A stretch of 64,000 bases of DNA from Hyphomonas sp. (GTDB taxonomy: Bacteria; Pseudomonadota; Alphaproteobacteria; Caulobacterales; Hyphomonadaceae): positions 682,001 through 746,000 of the forward strand of contig NZ_CP051230.1 in NCBI RefSeq assembly GCF_017792385.1, given 5' to 3'. The position numbers and the translations under genes were made by a program. Each line of letters opens with the position of its first letter. Position 1 is the first letter of the stretch. This document shows positions 51,096 to 59,574 of this stretch, one piece after another. Below the pieces are notes generated by a model. It saw nothing but the letters and a program-made list of their open reading frames with translations. It was not told the DNA's origin and ran no database searches.

Positions 51096-51131
51096 TTGAC
51101 GGGACGAATGCGCTTATACATAACGCGTTAT
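51096..51131 (+). promoter_or_regulatory. Promoter with palindromic operator ATAACGCGTTAT for the MarR-GNAT gene
   Basis: TTGACG (51096-51101) and CATAAC (51119-51124) are 17 bases apart, a plausible sigma-70 promoter. The perfect 12-bp palindrome ATAACGCGTTAT (51120-51131) covers the -10 and ends 10 bases before the start codon. MarR proteins usually repress their own gene from such sites. Confidence 0.55.
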
Positions 51132-51141
51132 ATAACAAATT

Positions 51142-52128
51142 ATGGATATGCCCATGCCCCCGGACATTCTCGCCGATGTCGGCTATCTCGGCCTCGCCAG
51201 CCGCCTCAAACGCCTCGCCGACCGGCTGCAGGCCGAAGCCGTCAGCGTGTTCGATGCGCGCGCCTACCCCATCCAAACGACCCATTTTCCCCTGATCGCC
51301 GCGCTGGAGGCGCATGGCCCGCTCAGCGTGTCCGCCGCCGTCGAGGCCACCGGCGTCAGCCAGCCTGCCATCACCCGCATCCACAATGCGCTGCAGGAGA
51401 TGGGGCTGACCGCCACCCGGCCGGTTGAGGGGGACAATCGCCGCAAGGAGATCTGCCTGACCCCTTCTGGCGAAGCCCTTATCGCCGAGATGCGCGCCAG
51501 TTTCTGGCCCGCCGTGCGCAAGGCCGCCGAGCAGCTCTGCCTCTATCCGGATCATGACCTTCTGGCCGAGATACAGCTTGTGGAGTCCCGTCTGGCAGAC
51601 CAGCCGCTTTCGGCGCGGATCGAACAGGTGGCCAATCCCGCAGGGCTCGAGATTGTGGAGTTCACCGACGCCCTCGCCCCGCATTTCGACCGCATCTCCC
51701 GCGAATGGGTGGAAGAGATGTTCCGGCTGGAAGCCGAAGACATTGCGATGATCGAGAATCCACGCGCCAGGGTCATCGACAAGGGCGGGACGATCCTCTT
51801 CGTGCGCGATCCGGAGCTTGGCATCATCGGCACCTGCGCCCTGATGCCGATGGCCGATGGCGGCGTGGAACTTACCAAGATGGGCGTGCTGAAATCGGCC
51901 CGCGGCCGCCGGGCCGGCGATTTCCTGATGCGCCAGATCCTGAAGCGTGCCCGCCAGATGCAGGTGCAGGACCTCTTCCTGCTGACCAATTCCAAATGCG
52001 CCGCCGCCATCCGCCTCTATGAGAAATACGGGTTCCGGCACGATGATGACAGCATGCGCCGCTACGGCCACCGCTATGAACGCTGCGACGTGACGATGTC
52101 GTATGCGATGCCGGCCTCCCCGCAATAA
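51142..52128 (+). CDS. MarR-type regulator fused to a GNAT acetyltransferase
   Basis: 328 residues. The N-terminal half (about 15-145) is a MarR winged helix: HGPLSVSAAVEATGVSQPAITRIHNALQEMGLTATRP.. wing ..RRKEICLTPSGEALI. The C-terminal half (about 165-310) is a GNAT domain with the acetyl-CoA loop in the VLKSARGRRAGDFLMRQIL block and LTNSKCAAAIRLYEKYGF as the closing motif. Such bifunctional MarR-GNAT proteins are known in several phyla; the acetyl acceptor is unknown. ATG 51142, palindromic operator just upstream, own terminator downstream. Confidence 0.88.
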   Translation: MDMPMPPDILADVGYLGLASRLKRLADRLQAEAVSVFDARAYPIQTTHFPLIAALEAHGPLSVSAAVEATGVSQPAITRIHNALQEMGLTATRPVEGDNRRKEICLTPSGEALIAEMRASFWPAVRKAAEQLCLYPDHDLLAEIQLVESRLADQPLSARIEQVANPAGLEIVEFTDALAPHFDRISREWVEEMFRLEAEDIAMIENPRARVIDKGGTILFVRDPELGIIGTCALMPMADGGVELTKMGVLKSARGRRAGDFLMRQILKRARQMQVQDLFLLTNSKCAAAIRLYEKYGFRHDDDSMRRYGHRYERCDVTMSYAMPASPQ

Positions 52129-52155
52129 AAAAACCCCGCCATCCGGCGGGGTTTT
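52127..52155. terminator. Bidirectional terminator between the MarR-GNAT and NtrC-type genes
   Basis: CCCCGCC (52134-52140) and GGCGGGG (52145-52151) with loop ATCC; TTTT follows on the plus side and an A-run (seven As before the stem) gives T7 on the minus side. It separates two convergent genes. Confidence 0.85.
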
Positions 52156-52194
52156 CCTGCCGGTCTTTGCCGGCGTCTCCCTTTCGACCTTGGC

Positions 52195-53652
52195 CTAGCT
52201 CGCCTCGCGCTCGTGGCGCACGTCGAGATCGTATTCGCGGACCTTGCGGTACAGCGTCGAGCGGCCGATCCCCAGCCGGCGCGACACTTCACTCATATGG
52301 CCCTCGTAGAAATCAATCGCATACTGAAGGATATCGCGTTCGATATCGCTCAGCGTACGCAGCTCGCCGGCCTCGTCCTGGATGGCCACCGGGCCGCTGC
52401 CTGTCACCTCGGCCGTCTCGGCGGCCGTCGCCACCGCGGCCAGCGGCGAGGCCGGCAGGCTGGCAACATCCGGCATCTGACCGGAAATCTGCGGAAAATC
52501 CTGCGGGCGCAGCTGGTCGCCATCGCACAGCACAACGGCGCGGAAGACGGCATTCTCCAGCTGGCGCACATTGCCCGGCCAGTCATAGGCATACAGCATC
52601 TTCATCGTGTCGTCGGCCACGCCGGCCACTTTCGCGCCTTCGCTGGCATTGAACCGGCTGACGAAATGCTCGACCAGGGCCGGAATGTCATCCCGGCGCT
52701 CGCGCAGGCTCGGCATGTCGATCGGATACACGTTCAGGCGATAGAACAGGTCTTCCCGGAACGTGCCCTCGGTCACTTGTTGCGACAGGTCCCGATTGGT
52801 CGCGGAAATGATGCGCACATCCACCTTGGTCGGACGGCGGGAGCCGACAGCGTCCACCTCCCCTTCCTGCAGGGCCCGGAGCAGTTTGACCTGTGCGTCC
52901 AGCGGCAATTCGCCGACTTCGTCCAGGAACAGCGTGCCGCCATCGGCCTCGACAAACTTGCCGAGCGCCTTCGACACGGCACCGGTGAACGCGCCCTTCT
53001 CGTGACCGAACAGGATGGATTCGACCAGGTTCTCCGGGATCGCGCCGCAATTGACGGTCACGAACGGCTTTCCGGCCCGGCCGGAGGCGCCCTGGATGCA
53101 ACGCGCGACCACTTCCTTGCCGACGCCGCTTTCGCCCAGGATCAGAACCGGAATGTCGGAACTCGCGGCCCGTTCGGCCAGACGCACCACCTGGCGCATC
53201 GGCGCGGCGCTGGCGATCATGTCGTCAAAGCTCATGCCGCCTTCCGCCTTGCGGGACAGGCGCTTCACCTCACCCGACAGGGTTTGCAGCTTCAGGGCAT
53301 TCTGGATCGACACAACCACGCGTTCCGGATTGGCGGGCTTCACGATGAAATCCACCGCGCCGCGGCGCATGGACTGGACAATCGTGTCGATGCCGCTGGT
53401 TGCGGTCAGCATAATCACCGGCAGGTCTGCGCGTTTCGCGGCCAGCCGCTCCAGCGTGTCCATGCCGGACAGGCCGGGCATGGTCAGGTCAAGCAATACG
53501 ACATCAATGCCGTCTTTCGGGTCGGATGCCAGCGCCAGGCCAGCCTCGCCATCCGGCGCCGTCCGGCAGGCAAAGCCGGCCTTCTCGACCGCCGCCTGCA
53601 GCAGGCGGCGCTGCGTCGGATCATCATCAATCACCAGAACCGTCTTGGCCAT
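52195..53652 (-). CDS. NtrC-family sigma-54-dependent response regulator
   Basis: 485 residues from ATG 53652 (MAKTVLVIDDD). Receiver domain (1-120) with phosphorylatable Asp55 and Lys105; AAA+ domain (about 145-375) with Walker A GESGVGKE (173-180) and the sigma-54-contacting GAFTGA (220-225); C-terminal Fis-type helix-turn-helix (EVSRRLGIGRSTLYRKVREYDL). Phosphorylation by an unknown histidine kinase would let it open sigma-54 promoters. No kinase gene is adjacent (orphan). ATGs upstream in the frame lack a ribosome site. It resembles DctD/AlgB-type activators. Confidence 0.93.
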   Translation of the reverse strand: MAKTVLVIDDDPTQRRLLQAAVEKAGFACRTAPDGEAGLALASDPKDGIDVVLLDLTMPGLSGMDTLERLAAKRADLPVIMLTATSGIDTIVQSMRRGAVDFIVKPANPERVVVSIQNALKLQTLSGEVKRLSRKAEGGMSFDDMIASAAPMRQVVRLAERAASSDIPVLILGESGVGKEVVARCIQGASGRAGKPFVTVNCGAIPENLVESILFGHEKGAFTGAVSKALGKFVEADGGTLFLDEVGELPLDAQVKLLRALQEGEVDAVGSRRPTKVDVRIISATNRDLSQQVTEGTFREDLFYRLNVYPIDMPSLRERRDDIPALVEHFVSRFNASEGAKVAGVADDTMKMLYAYDWPGNVRQLENAVFRAVVLCDGDQLRPQDFPQISGQMPDVASLPASPLAAVATAAETAEVTGSGPVAIQDEAGELRTLSDIERDILQYAIDFYEGHMSEVSRRLGIGRSTLYRKVREYDLDVRHEREAS

Positions 53653-54261
53653 GTCTACCACTACCCTTCCATGCCCCGGGCCGCCCTGACGGGTCGCCCC
53701 CTTGAATGCCGCACCTGACACAAACCGGAACAGGTTCGTGCCGTATCGTTACGCCCCGTTCTGACACATCAGGGTGGAAGTCCCGTTGAAGCGAAGCGTG
53801 AAATTTGACGCAAATCCGATCCATTCCAGCGCCGGTTTTGCGCACCGATCCGGCAATTGCACACAAATGACAGCGGTCATTCCCGGCCCGGACATCACGG
53901 ATCGCGACAGAATGTGACACGGCCCGCCCGATCGGCGCCGCGCTGGCCGGGACGTACTGTCCCGCCCCCAGGCGCGCGCGCTCCCTTCGCCCTCCACACC
54001 CGGATCTGTTGCATTTGCAACAGGTTTGGAGCCTGCCAGCCGGGCTTCCTGAGATCCGGGTCCGTTTCGGCAGTCTCCTGTGGCCCGCCCCGGACCGCCC
54101 CTCAACTGGCGGCGCACCCATCAATTCCCGGTGAGAATGCTCGCCATCCCCCCGTATGGGCATCGACAAGCCCCGTAAATATACGTAGTCACCGGGGCTT
54201 GGGTCGGGCCCTATGGTGCGATTCCGGCACAGACAGGCTGCGCGGTCAGGGGACGCAACGC
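53653..54261. promoter_or_regulatory. 609-bp intergenic region with several palindromes
   Basis: No gene is supported. Notable elements: GGAAC-N15-CGTT at 53727-53750 (plus strand, resembling an EcfG-type extracytoplasmic sigma promoter, spacing one short of the usual); AATGAC-N4-GTCATT at 53866-53881; the 18-bp inverted repeat CTGTTGCA-TT-TGCAACAG at 54006-54023; and AAGCCCCG-N17-CGGGGCTT at 54168-54200 around an AT-rich loop. The region must contain promoters of the divergent NtrC-type and NepR-like genes. Confidence 0.5.
54006..54023. promoter_or_regulatory. Perfect 18-bp inverted repeat CTGTTGCA-TT-TGCAACAG
   Basis: Arms of 8 bp are identical in inverted orientation with a 2-bp centre. 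The symmetry and length are those of a dimeric regulator's operator. It lies 239 bases before the NepR-like start and 354 bases from the NtrC-type start. Binding protein unknown. Confidence 0.5.
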
Positions 54262-54459
54262 ATGCAGGATAATCAGGGGCCGGGCAAACCGCCCGGAACG
54301 AAGCGAGTGGAGACTACCGGCGACATGTTGCGTGACGCGCTTCGGCAATCCTTCGAAGATTCCCTGAAGGCGCCGCCATCGGCACGTCTTGAAAAACTGA
54401 TGTCGGAATTGCGCGACAAGGAAAAGCGCAAGCGCACTGAAACCGGCAAGGCCGACTAG
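54262..54459 (+). CDS. Small NepR-like protein (putative anti-sigma factor)
   Basis: 65 residues. The segment ALRQSFEDSLKAPPSARLEKLMSEL (about 28-52) aligns without gaps with the NepR consensus ELRxxYxxVvxEPiPdRfxxLLxxL, keeping LR, the aromatic, the Pro, the Arg and the LxxLL-like end, although the conserved EP-x-P is AP-P-S here. NepR proteins hold the EcfG sigma factor until PhyR is phosphorylated in the alphaproteobacterial general stress response. No ecfG or phyR gene is near, so this would be an orphan. ATG 54262 with GGGGAC upstream. Assignment is tentative. Confidence 0.5.
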   Translation: MQDNQGPGKPPGTKRVETTGDMLRDALRQSFEDSLKAPPSARLEKLMSELRDKEKRKRTETGKAD

Positions 54460-54507
54460 ACCCCGCTCCGTCAGGCCCAGGCCGGACGACGGATCCGCAC
54501 GACAGGT

Positions 54508-54861
54508 CTAGACGACGGACCGGTGGCCCACGAGATCGTCGAGCACATGGCTGGCCAGCGCGTGGCGGAATTCCACGCCGACCTGGTCTCCCGCGCGCCA
54601 GCGGATGGCGCAATCGATCTGGAAATTCGGTTCGGCAGGCGAGGTCTGCAGCAACAGGTGAAACGTGTCTGGCAGGAACATCCAGTTGCCCACCGACAGC
54701 CGGGCGCCATCGGGCGAAATGTCCTTCACGCTCACGCTGCGGGCTTCGCTGTAATCCATCAGCACGATCCAGGCCATGCCCCTCACCTTGAGGCGGGGGG
54801 ACCGGCGCAATTCCTGCGGCGCAAGGGCCGGGTCGGGACGGAAGGCTGAGAGATCGGTCAT
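54508..54861 (-). CDS. PilZ domain protein
   Basis: 117 residues from ATG 54861. PilZ signatures for cyclic di-GMP binding: R-x3-R as RRSPR (about 19-23) and the D/N-x-S-x2-G motif as DISPDG (about 47-52), then RWRAGDQVGVEF. Single-domain PilZ proteins act as c-di-GMP sensors for motility, pili or polysaccharide. TTG 54867 is a weaker alternative. It converges on the NepR-like gene. Confidence 0.88.
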   Translation of the reverse strand: MTDLSAFRPDPALAPQELRRSPRLKVRGMAWIVLMDYSEARSVSVKDISPDGARLSVGNWMFLPDTFHLLLQTSPAEPNFQIDCAIRWRAGDQVGVEFRHALASHVLDDLVGHRSVV

Positions 54862-54936
54862 GCGCAACCTATGCGCGACACGTCAAAATCGTTCCGTCGC
54901 GCCAGGTATTTTTTTGCAAGCCCCCCCCCTGACGGG

Positions 54937-55374
54937 TCAGGCGAGGTCCAGCGCCCGCAACACGGCACCCTGATCGAAATAGGGCCGTTCGCAGATAATC
55001 TTGTCACTGCCGGGCGCAAACTCGAACGTGGCCGCCATCCGCACCCGAAAGCGCCGCCCGGTCGGCTCGACAGTCGTGTTGCCCACGCGCAGCGGCCCGG
55101 TATGCGTGCCCGTCAGCCAGAACTCGACCAGAACCGTATCCGCCGCCTCATCGGCCGCGATCGAGATGATCTCATTGTCCTGGTCCGGAAAGGGCGTGCG
55201 CGACAGCTCGAAATACCGCCGCACCGCCGCCGCCCCGTCAAACACCTGCCCGCCGCCATGCATCTCATAGCGCGGATGCTCAAACGTCGCCAAAACCGCA
55301 TCCCAATCATGCGTGACTTCCAGCGCCATATGATGACGGACATTGGCGATACGGGATTGGGATAGGGGGGTCAT
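54937..55374 (-). CDS. SnoaL-like (NTF2-fold) polyketide cyclase-family protein
   Basis: 145 residues from ATG 55374. The NTF2-like pattern is visible: an N-terminal helix, then VTHDWDAVLATFEHPRYEMHGGGQVFDGAAAVRRYFE, and later FWLTGTHTGPL..GRRFRVRMAATFEFAPGSDKIICERPYFD. The family comprises small cone-shaped barrels with enzymatic or binding roles; the substrate is unknown. Its start is one base beyond the HNH gene stop on the same strand, so it is probably co-transcribed, though its higher G+C resembles the rest of the genome. Confidence 0.82.
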   Translation of the reverse strand: MTPLSQSRIANVRHHMALEVTHDWDAVLATFEHPRYEMHGGGQVFDGAAAVRRYFELSRTPFPDQDNEIISIAADEAADTVLVEFWLTGTHTGPLRVGNTTVEPTGRRFRVRMAATFEFAPGSDKIICERPYFDQGAVLRALDLA

Positions 55375-55375
55375 G

Positions 55376-56155
55376 TCAGGCGGCCTCGAACACTTCGTCT
55401 CTATGGTACTCCAAATACTCTGGAAGCGGATGAAACTTCTCAGGTGCGGTGGCGATCCGTCCTTCAAACAGACCACGAATATCGTTTGGCACCACAAGTT
55501 TCGGTGAGCATCTCACCGTCAGATCGTTGTTGAGGGTGATGAGTCCTTTGTCGAAAGCTCGATCATGCAGTGAGTTGAGACATATTCCATTTCTGGGGTC
55601 CAGTCGAAGCTTCTCATTCTTACTCCAGGGAATGATGTGACTCGCAATCAGAACTTCCGGCAACTCAATCCCTGTCAATGCACAACGGGAGTTGTAGGCC
55701 GACAAAACCATGGCGCGAAATGCCGACTGGTTCTTGCGGACCCTCACTGTTCGTAAAGTATCCTCACCTTCGCGAAACTCCAAAGGCTCAGAGTCCTCAT
55801 CCCTCGTGGGCCATTCACCCTCAGACATGAGGATAGATTGTGCCGATTCTAGAAACCTTTCGGGGTCAGCAAAAAATTCGTCCCATATCTCCCGGTCAGC
55901 CTTCGAGGCCCCTTGCAGCCCCGTACGGTTTAAAGTCTCATCGAGTGAAGCAAAGTTGGCGAGTTTCATCGCCACTGAACTCGGAGTACGACCGAGCCGT
56001 TCGGCGAGTTTGATCACGTCGGGGTTGCCACGATGCATTCTGCCAAATGGCGTGCGTACATACAGCTCCAAGGCGAGCACTTGGTCGCGCCGCTCCCACG
56101 GTTTGCGCTCAGCCAAAGTTACCACCCAACGCTTGGTGCTCCCTGCTGGTCGCAT
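55376..56155 (-). CDS. HNH endonuclease
   Basis: 259 residues. A C-terminal HNH domain carries SRCALTG..LIASHIIPWSKNEKLRLDPRNGICL..LHDRAFD, with probable catalytic residues His173, Asn189 and His197. The N-terminal half (about 15-70) has a homeodomain-like pattern (RNPDVIKLAERLGRTPSSVAMKLANF) that could bind DNA. Such proteins are often restriction-type nucleases. ATG 56155 overlaps the upstream small gene by 37 bases; TTG 56116, two bases after that gene's stop, is an equally good start. G+C is lower than in uvrB and the tad or dcw genes, pointing to acquisition. Confidence 0.85.
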   Translation of the reverse strand: MRPAGSTKRWVVTLAERKPWERRDQVLALELYVRTPFGRMHRGNPDVIKLAERLGRTPSSVAMKLANFASLDETLNRTGLQGASKADREIWDEFFADPERFLESAQSILMSEGEWPTRDEDSEPLEFREGEDTLRTVRVRKNQSAFRAMVLSAYNSRCALTGIELPEVLIASHIIPWSKNEKLRLDPRNGICLNSLHDRAFDKGLITLNNDLTVRCSPKLVVPNDIRGLFEGRIATAPEKFHPLPEYLEYHRDEVFEAA

Positions 56156-56421
56156 TCATCCAGATCATATTTAAGCCCGATCCGCTCCACCCATTCGGTC
56201 GGTAACTCTCCAGATTGCCAATCACGCATCATCTCGGCGCGGGCAAAGCCTCCCATGACATGGTCAATTCCGAAACGCCGCACGAAAACGCGGTCGGTCT
56301 CTTTCAGCCAGTTCGCAAATTCCATGATGGCACACTCATCCTCTGCGGAAACGGAACTCAACCTGAATGAGGTTGCACCGTCAACACCCACCACCGCACA
56401 AAACAAGAACACCCTAGACAC
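56119..56421 (-). CDS. Small protein of unknown function paired with the HNH nuclease
   Basis: 100 residues from GTG 56421, with GGAG five bases upstream. I do not recognise a family. The sequence begins with a hydrophobic strand (VFLFCAVVGVDGATSF), followed by a mostly helical, charged middle (ANWLKETDRVFVRRFG) and a C-terminus rich in Asp/Glu. It overlaps or abuts the HNH gene, so it may be its partner, specificity or immunity protein (inference). It is divergent from uvrB with only 29 bases between the starts. Lower G+C than uvrB. Confidence 0.6.
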   Translation of the reverse strand: MSRVFLFCAVVGVDGATSFRLSSVSAEDECAIMEFANWLKETDRVFVRRFGIDHVMGGFARAEMMRDWQSGELPTEWVERIGLKYDLDECDQQGAPSVGW

Positions 56422-56450
56422 CTGCGCTCCCTCGCCCCATATCTCGCGGC

Positions 56451-58649
56451 ATGGCTCCTCCCCCTCCCCCGAAAGGCGTTTCCGAAGCGCCCAGCGTGTT
56501 TTCGCTTGATGGGTTCGCGCGCGATGCTGCGGGCGCCCTGCCCTCTGACAACTGGACGCCCCACCGGCCGGACCGCGACTGGGTCAAGCTGGAAGGCGGC
56601 AAGCGGTTCAAGGTGCATTCCGAATACGAGCCCGCCGGCGACCAGCGCACCGCCATCCCGGAACTGGTCGAGGGCATCCAGGCCGGCGAGCGCGACCAGG
56701 TCCTGCTCGGCGCCACCGGCACGGGCAAGACCTTCACCATGGCCAAGATCATCGAGGCGACCCAGCGCCCGGCCCTGATCCTGGCGCCCAACAAGACACT
56801 CGCCGCGCAACTCTATGGCGAGTTCAAATCCTTCTTCCCGGAAAACTCGGTCGAGTATTTCGTCTCCTATTACGACTATTACCAGCCCGAGGCCTACGTC
56901 CCCCGCTCGGATCTCTATATCGAGAAGGAATCCTCCATCAACGAGGCCATCGACCGGATGCGCCACTCGGCCACCCGCGCCATCCTGGAGCGCGACGACG
57001 TCATCATCGTCGCCTCGGTCTCCTGCATCTACGGCATCGGCTCGGTCGAGACCTACACCTCGATGACCTTCAAGCTGGAAGAGGGCCAGCGCATCGACCC
57101 GCGCGCCGTGGCCGAACAGCTGGTCGCCAATCAGTATACGCGCAATGACATGAATTTCGTGCGCGGCACCTTCCGCGTGAAGGGCGATGTCGTCGACATC
57201 TACCCCGCCCACTTCGAGGACCGCGCCTGGAAGCTTTCCTTCTTCGGCGACGAGCTGGAAAGCATCACCGAATTCGACCCGCTCACCGGCCGCACCATGC
57301 AGAAGCTGCCGGCGATCAAGATCTACGCCAACAGCCATTATGTCACGCCGCGCCCGACGCTCAACCAGGCCATCGAGAAGATCAAGGCGGAGCTGAAGCT
57401 GACCATCGACCATTTCGAGAAACACGGCAAATTGCTGGAGGCCCAGCGCATCCAGCAGCGCACACAATATGATCTCGAAATGCTCGCCGCCACGGGCTCG
57501 TGCAATGGCATCGAGAACTATTCCCGCTACCTCACCGGCCGCAAGCCCGGCGATCCGCCGCCCACCATGTTCGAATATTTGCCGGACAATGCCCTCGTCT
57601 TCACCGATGAGAGCCACCAGACCGTGCCGCAGATCGGCGCCATGTATCGCGGCGACTTCTCGCGCAAGTCGACGCTGGCCGAATATGGCTTCCGCCTGCC
57701 CTCCTGCATGGACAACCGCCCCCTCAAATTCGAGGAATGGGACGCGATGCGCCCGCAGACCGTGCACGTCTCGGCCACCCCCGGCCCGTGGGAGCTCGAC
57801 CGCACCGGCGGCGTGTTCACCGAACAGGTCATCCGCCCGACCGGCCTGCTCGACCCGCCGGTCGAGGTCCGCCCCGTCTCGAAGGATGGCGCCAACCAGG
57901 TCGATGATGTCATGGCAGAGGTCAAGGCCGTCGCCGCCAAGGGCTATCGATCGCTCATCACGACCCTGACGAAAAAGATGGCGGAAGACCTGACCGACTT
58001 CCTCAATGAGCATGGCGTGAAAGTGCGCTACATGCATTCCGACATCGACACGATCGAGCGGATCGAGATCATCCGCGATTTGCGCCTCGGCGTGTTCGAT
58101 GTCCTGGTCGGCATCAACCTCCTGCGCGAGGGGCTCGACATTCCGGAATGCGGCTTTGTCGGCATTCTCGATGCGGACAAGGAAGGCTTCCTCCGGTCAG
58201 AGACGAGCCTGGTGCAGACCATCGGCCGCGCCGCGCGCAATGCCGAGGCCCGCGTCGTGCTCTATGCCGACAAGGTCACCGGCTCCATGCAACGCGCCAT
58301 GGACGAGACAGACCGCCGCCGCGCCAAACAGATCGCCTATAATGAGGAACACGGCATCACGCCGACCACGATCAAGCGCGCCGTCGCCGACATCCTCGGC
58401 GACCTCGGCGAAAAATCCGACACCCCCCGCGCCCGCGGCCGCGGCAAGGACAAGGCAAAGGGCAAGACGCGCGGCGTCGCCGAAACAAAAGCCTTGCCAC
58501 TTGCGGGCGAAAGCGGCCACAATCTCAAAGCCGTCCTCGCGGACCTCGAAAAACAAATGCGCGAAGCCGCCGCGAACCTGGAATTCGAGGAGGCTGCAAG
58601 GCTGAGGGACGAGGTAAAGCGGCTGAGGGAAGAAGAGCTGGGGCTTTAG
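56451..58649 (+). CDS. uvrB: Excinuclease ABC subunit B
   Basis: 732 residues. Walker A GATGTGKT (87-94); the damage-verifying beta-hairpin region with YDYYQPEAYVPRSDLYIEKE (about 140-159); helicase motifs including VGINLLREGLDIPE, and QTIGRAARN; and the C-terminal UVR domain (LEKQMREAAANLEFEEAARLRDEV) that binds UvrC. It verifies DNA damage in nucleotide excision repair. The first 45 residues are a Pro-rich extension. Its C-terminus before the UVR domain is basic and Ala-rich, as in other alphaproteobacteria. Confidence 0.97.
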   Translation: MAPPPPPKGVSEAPSVFSLDGFARDAAGALPSDNWTPHRPDRDWVKLEGGKRFKVHSEYEPAGDQRTAIPELVEGIQAGERDQVLLGATGTGKTFTMAKIIEATQRPALILAPNKTLAAQLYGEFKSFFPENSVEYFVSYYDYYQPEAYVPRSDLYIEKESSINEAIDRMRHSATRAILERDDVIIVASVSCIYGIGSVETYTSMTFKLEEGQRIDPRAVAEQLVANQYTRNDMNFVRGTFRVKGDVVDIYPAHFEDRAWKLSFFGDELESITEFDPLTGRTMQKLPAIKIYANSHYVTPRPTLNQAIEKIKAELKLTIDHFEKHGKLLEAQRIQQRTQYDLEMLAATGSCNGIENYSRYLTGRKPGDPPPTMFEYLPDNALVFTDESHQTVPQIGAMYRGDFSRKSTLAEYGFRLPSCMDNRPLKFEEWDAMRPQTVHVSATPGPWELDRTGGVFTEQVIRPTGLLDPPVEVRPVSKDGANQVDDVMAEVKAVAAKGYRSLITTLTKKMAEDLTDFLNEHGVKVRYMHSDIDTIERIEIIRDLRLGVFDVLVGINLLREGLDIPECGFVGILDADKEGFLRSETSLVQTIGRAARNAEARVVLYADKVTGSMQRAMDETDRRRAKQIAYNEEHGITPTTIKRAVADILGDLGEKSDTPRARGRGKDKAKGKTRGVAETKALPLAGESGHNLKAVLADLEKQMREAAANLEFEEAARLRDEVKRLREEELGL

Positions 58650-59572
58650 GCAGCTTCTAATTGGAGCAAGTGCTCCCCGATTTGCTCGACTGAGGTCATA
58701 CCACGAATACGAATCTCCTCTTGATCAGCTTGCTCCTCAAGCGTTTCAAGCGCATCCGCAACATTCCTCATTTGTTTGGCGGAAAATTGAGGGTCATTTT
58801 TAGGTGGGATCTGAATAAGCATCTCGTGATATCTATCCTGCCCCCGATCCCAGTCTGCGTCCCTATTTACTTTTAGTTCCCATAATCTGGATTTTATTCG
58901 TCCTGATGAAGCGGAAACACCGTTTGCTTGCAGCGTTCCAAAATTTGCAACTAGTTTTGAACCTGCAAAATCAATATTCACTTCAGCCCCACGGCGAGCG
59001 GAGCGTCGCTTTCTTTCCAACCGAACATCTTCGCTAAAGAATGGCACTAAGCCGACCCGTTTTTCTTTGATATAGTCCTTGATCAAAATCGGCAGTCTAT
59101 CACCTCCGCCGGTTCTTGGTCTCGCCTCTTCGACGAGCGTCTCTACTATATCTAGTTCAAATTCTTCTGAATATTCATCAGCATAAAGAGATGACAGGCT
59201 GACCATCCACGAGCAGGCAATTTGTTTCAGACTTTCACCTTCCCCGTTCCGGAGTTCACCAACCTTCACACCAGAAAACGGGACGCTGGGCTCCAGCAGC
59301 GCCTCAATTGAGCGCATGGCCAAATCAGACCGTAAACTCTCTGCAGTCCACTCAATCACCGATATCACAATCTTGGATTGATCTGCATAGAGGCATTTTA
59401 GTCGATCCAAGCGGTTAGCAATCTCCAGATGGAAGCCGTCGCTGGAAACCACAGCCACACCGAACACTAGGCGCTCATACGAGCCCTCAATGGGCTGAAT
59501 CAAAAGGGGAGCCCACTTCGCATCCACCTTAGATCGAAAACTTGGAAACATATCTGAGATCAGAGATGACAT
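58646..59572 (-). CDS. Unknown protein paired with the HipA-like kinase
   Basis: 308 residues, not recognised. It opens with FPSFRSKVDAKWAPLLIQPIEGSYERLVFGVAVVSSDGFHL, then a Leu-rich segment; a basic block (RLERKRRSARRG, about 188-199) precedes a C-terminal domain with VANFGTLQANGVSASSGRIKSRLWEL. The early 'ERLVFGVAVV' pattern is reminiscent of the DUF3037-type partners ('ERxNIGVxV') that accompany HipA-like kinases, but similarity is weak. It starts two bases after the kinase stop, so both are translated together. G+C is clearly below the genome average. It overlaps the uvrB stop by four bases in convergent orientation. Confidence 0.65.
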   Translation of the reverse strand: MSSLISDMFPSFRSKVDAKWAPLLIQPIEGSYERLVFGVAVVSSDGFHLEIANRLDRLKCLYADQSKIVISVIEWTAESLRSDLAMRSIEALLEPSVPFSGVKVGELRNGEGESLKQIACSWMVSLSSLYADEYSEEFELDIVETLVEEARPRTGGGDRLPILIKDYIKEKRVGLVPFFSEDVRLERKRRSARRGAEVNIDFAGSKLVANFGTLQANGVSASSGRIKSRLWELKVNRDADWDRGQDRYHEMLIQIPPKNDPQFSAKQMRNVADALETLEEQADQEEIRIRGMTSVEQIGEHLLQLEAA

Positions 59573-59574
59573 GG

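Noticed and set aside
50368..52125. 585-residue minus-strand open frame across oxyR and the MarR-GNAT gene
   Set aside because: It is antisense to two well-supported genes and has Gly/His/Arg-rich composition without any motif.
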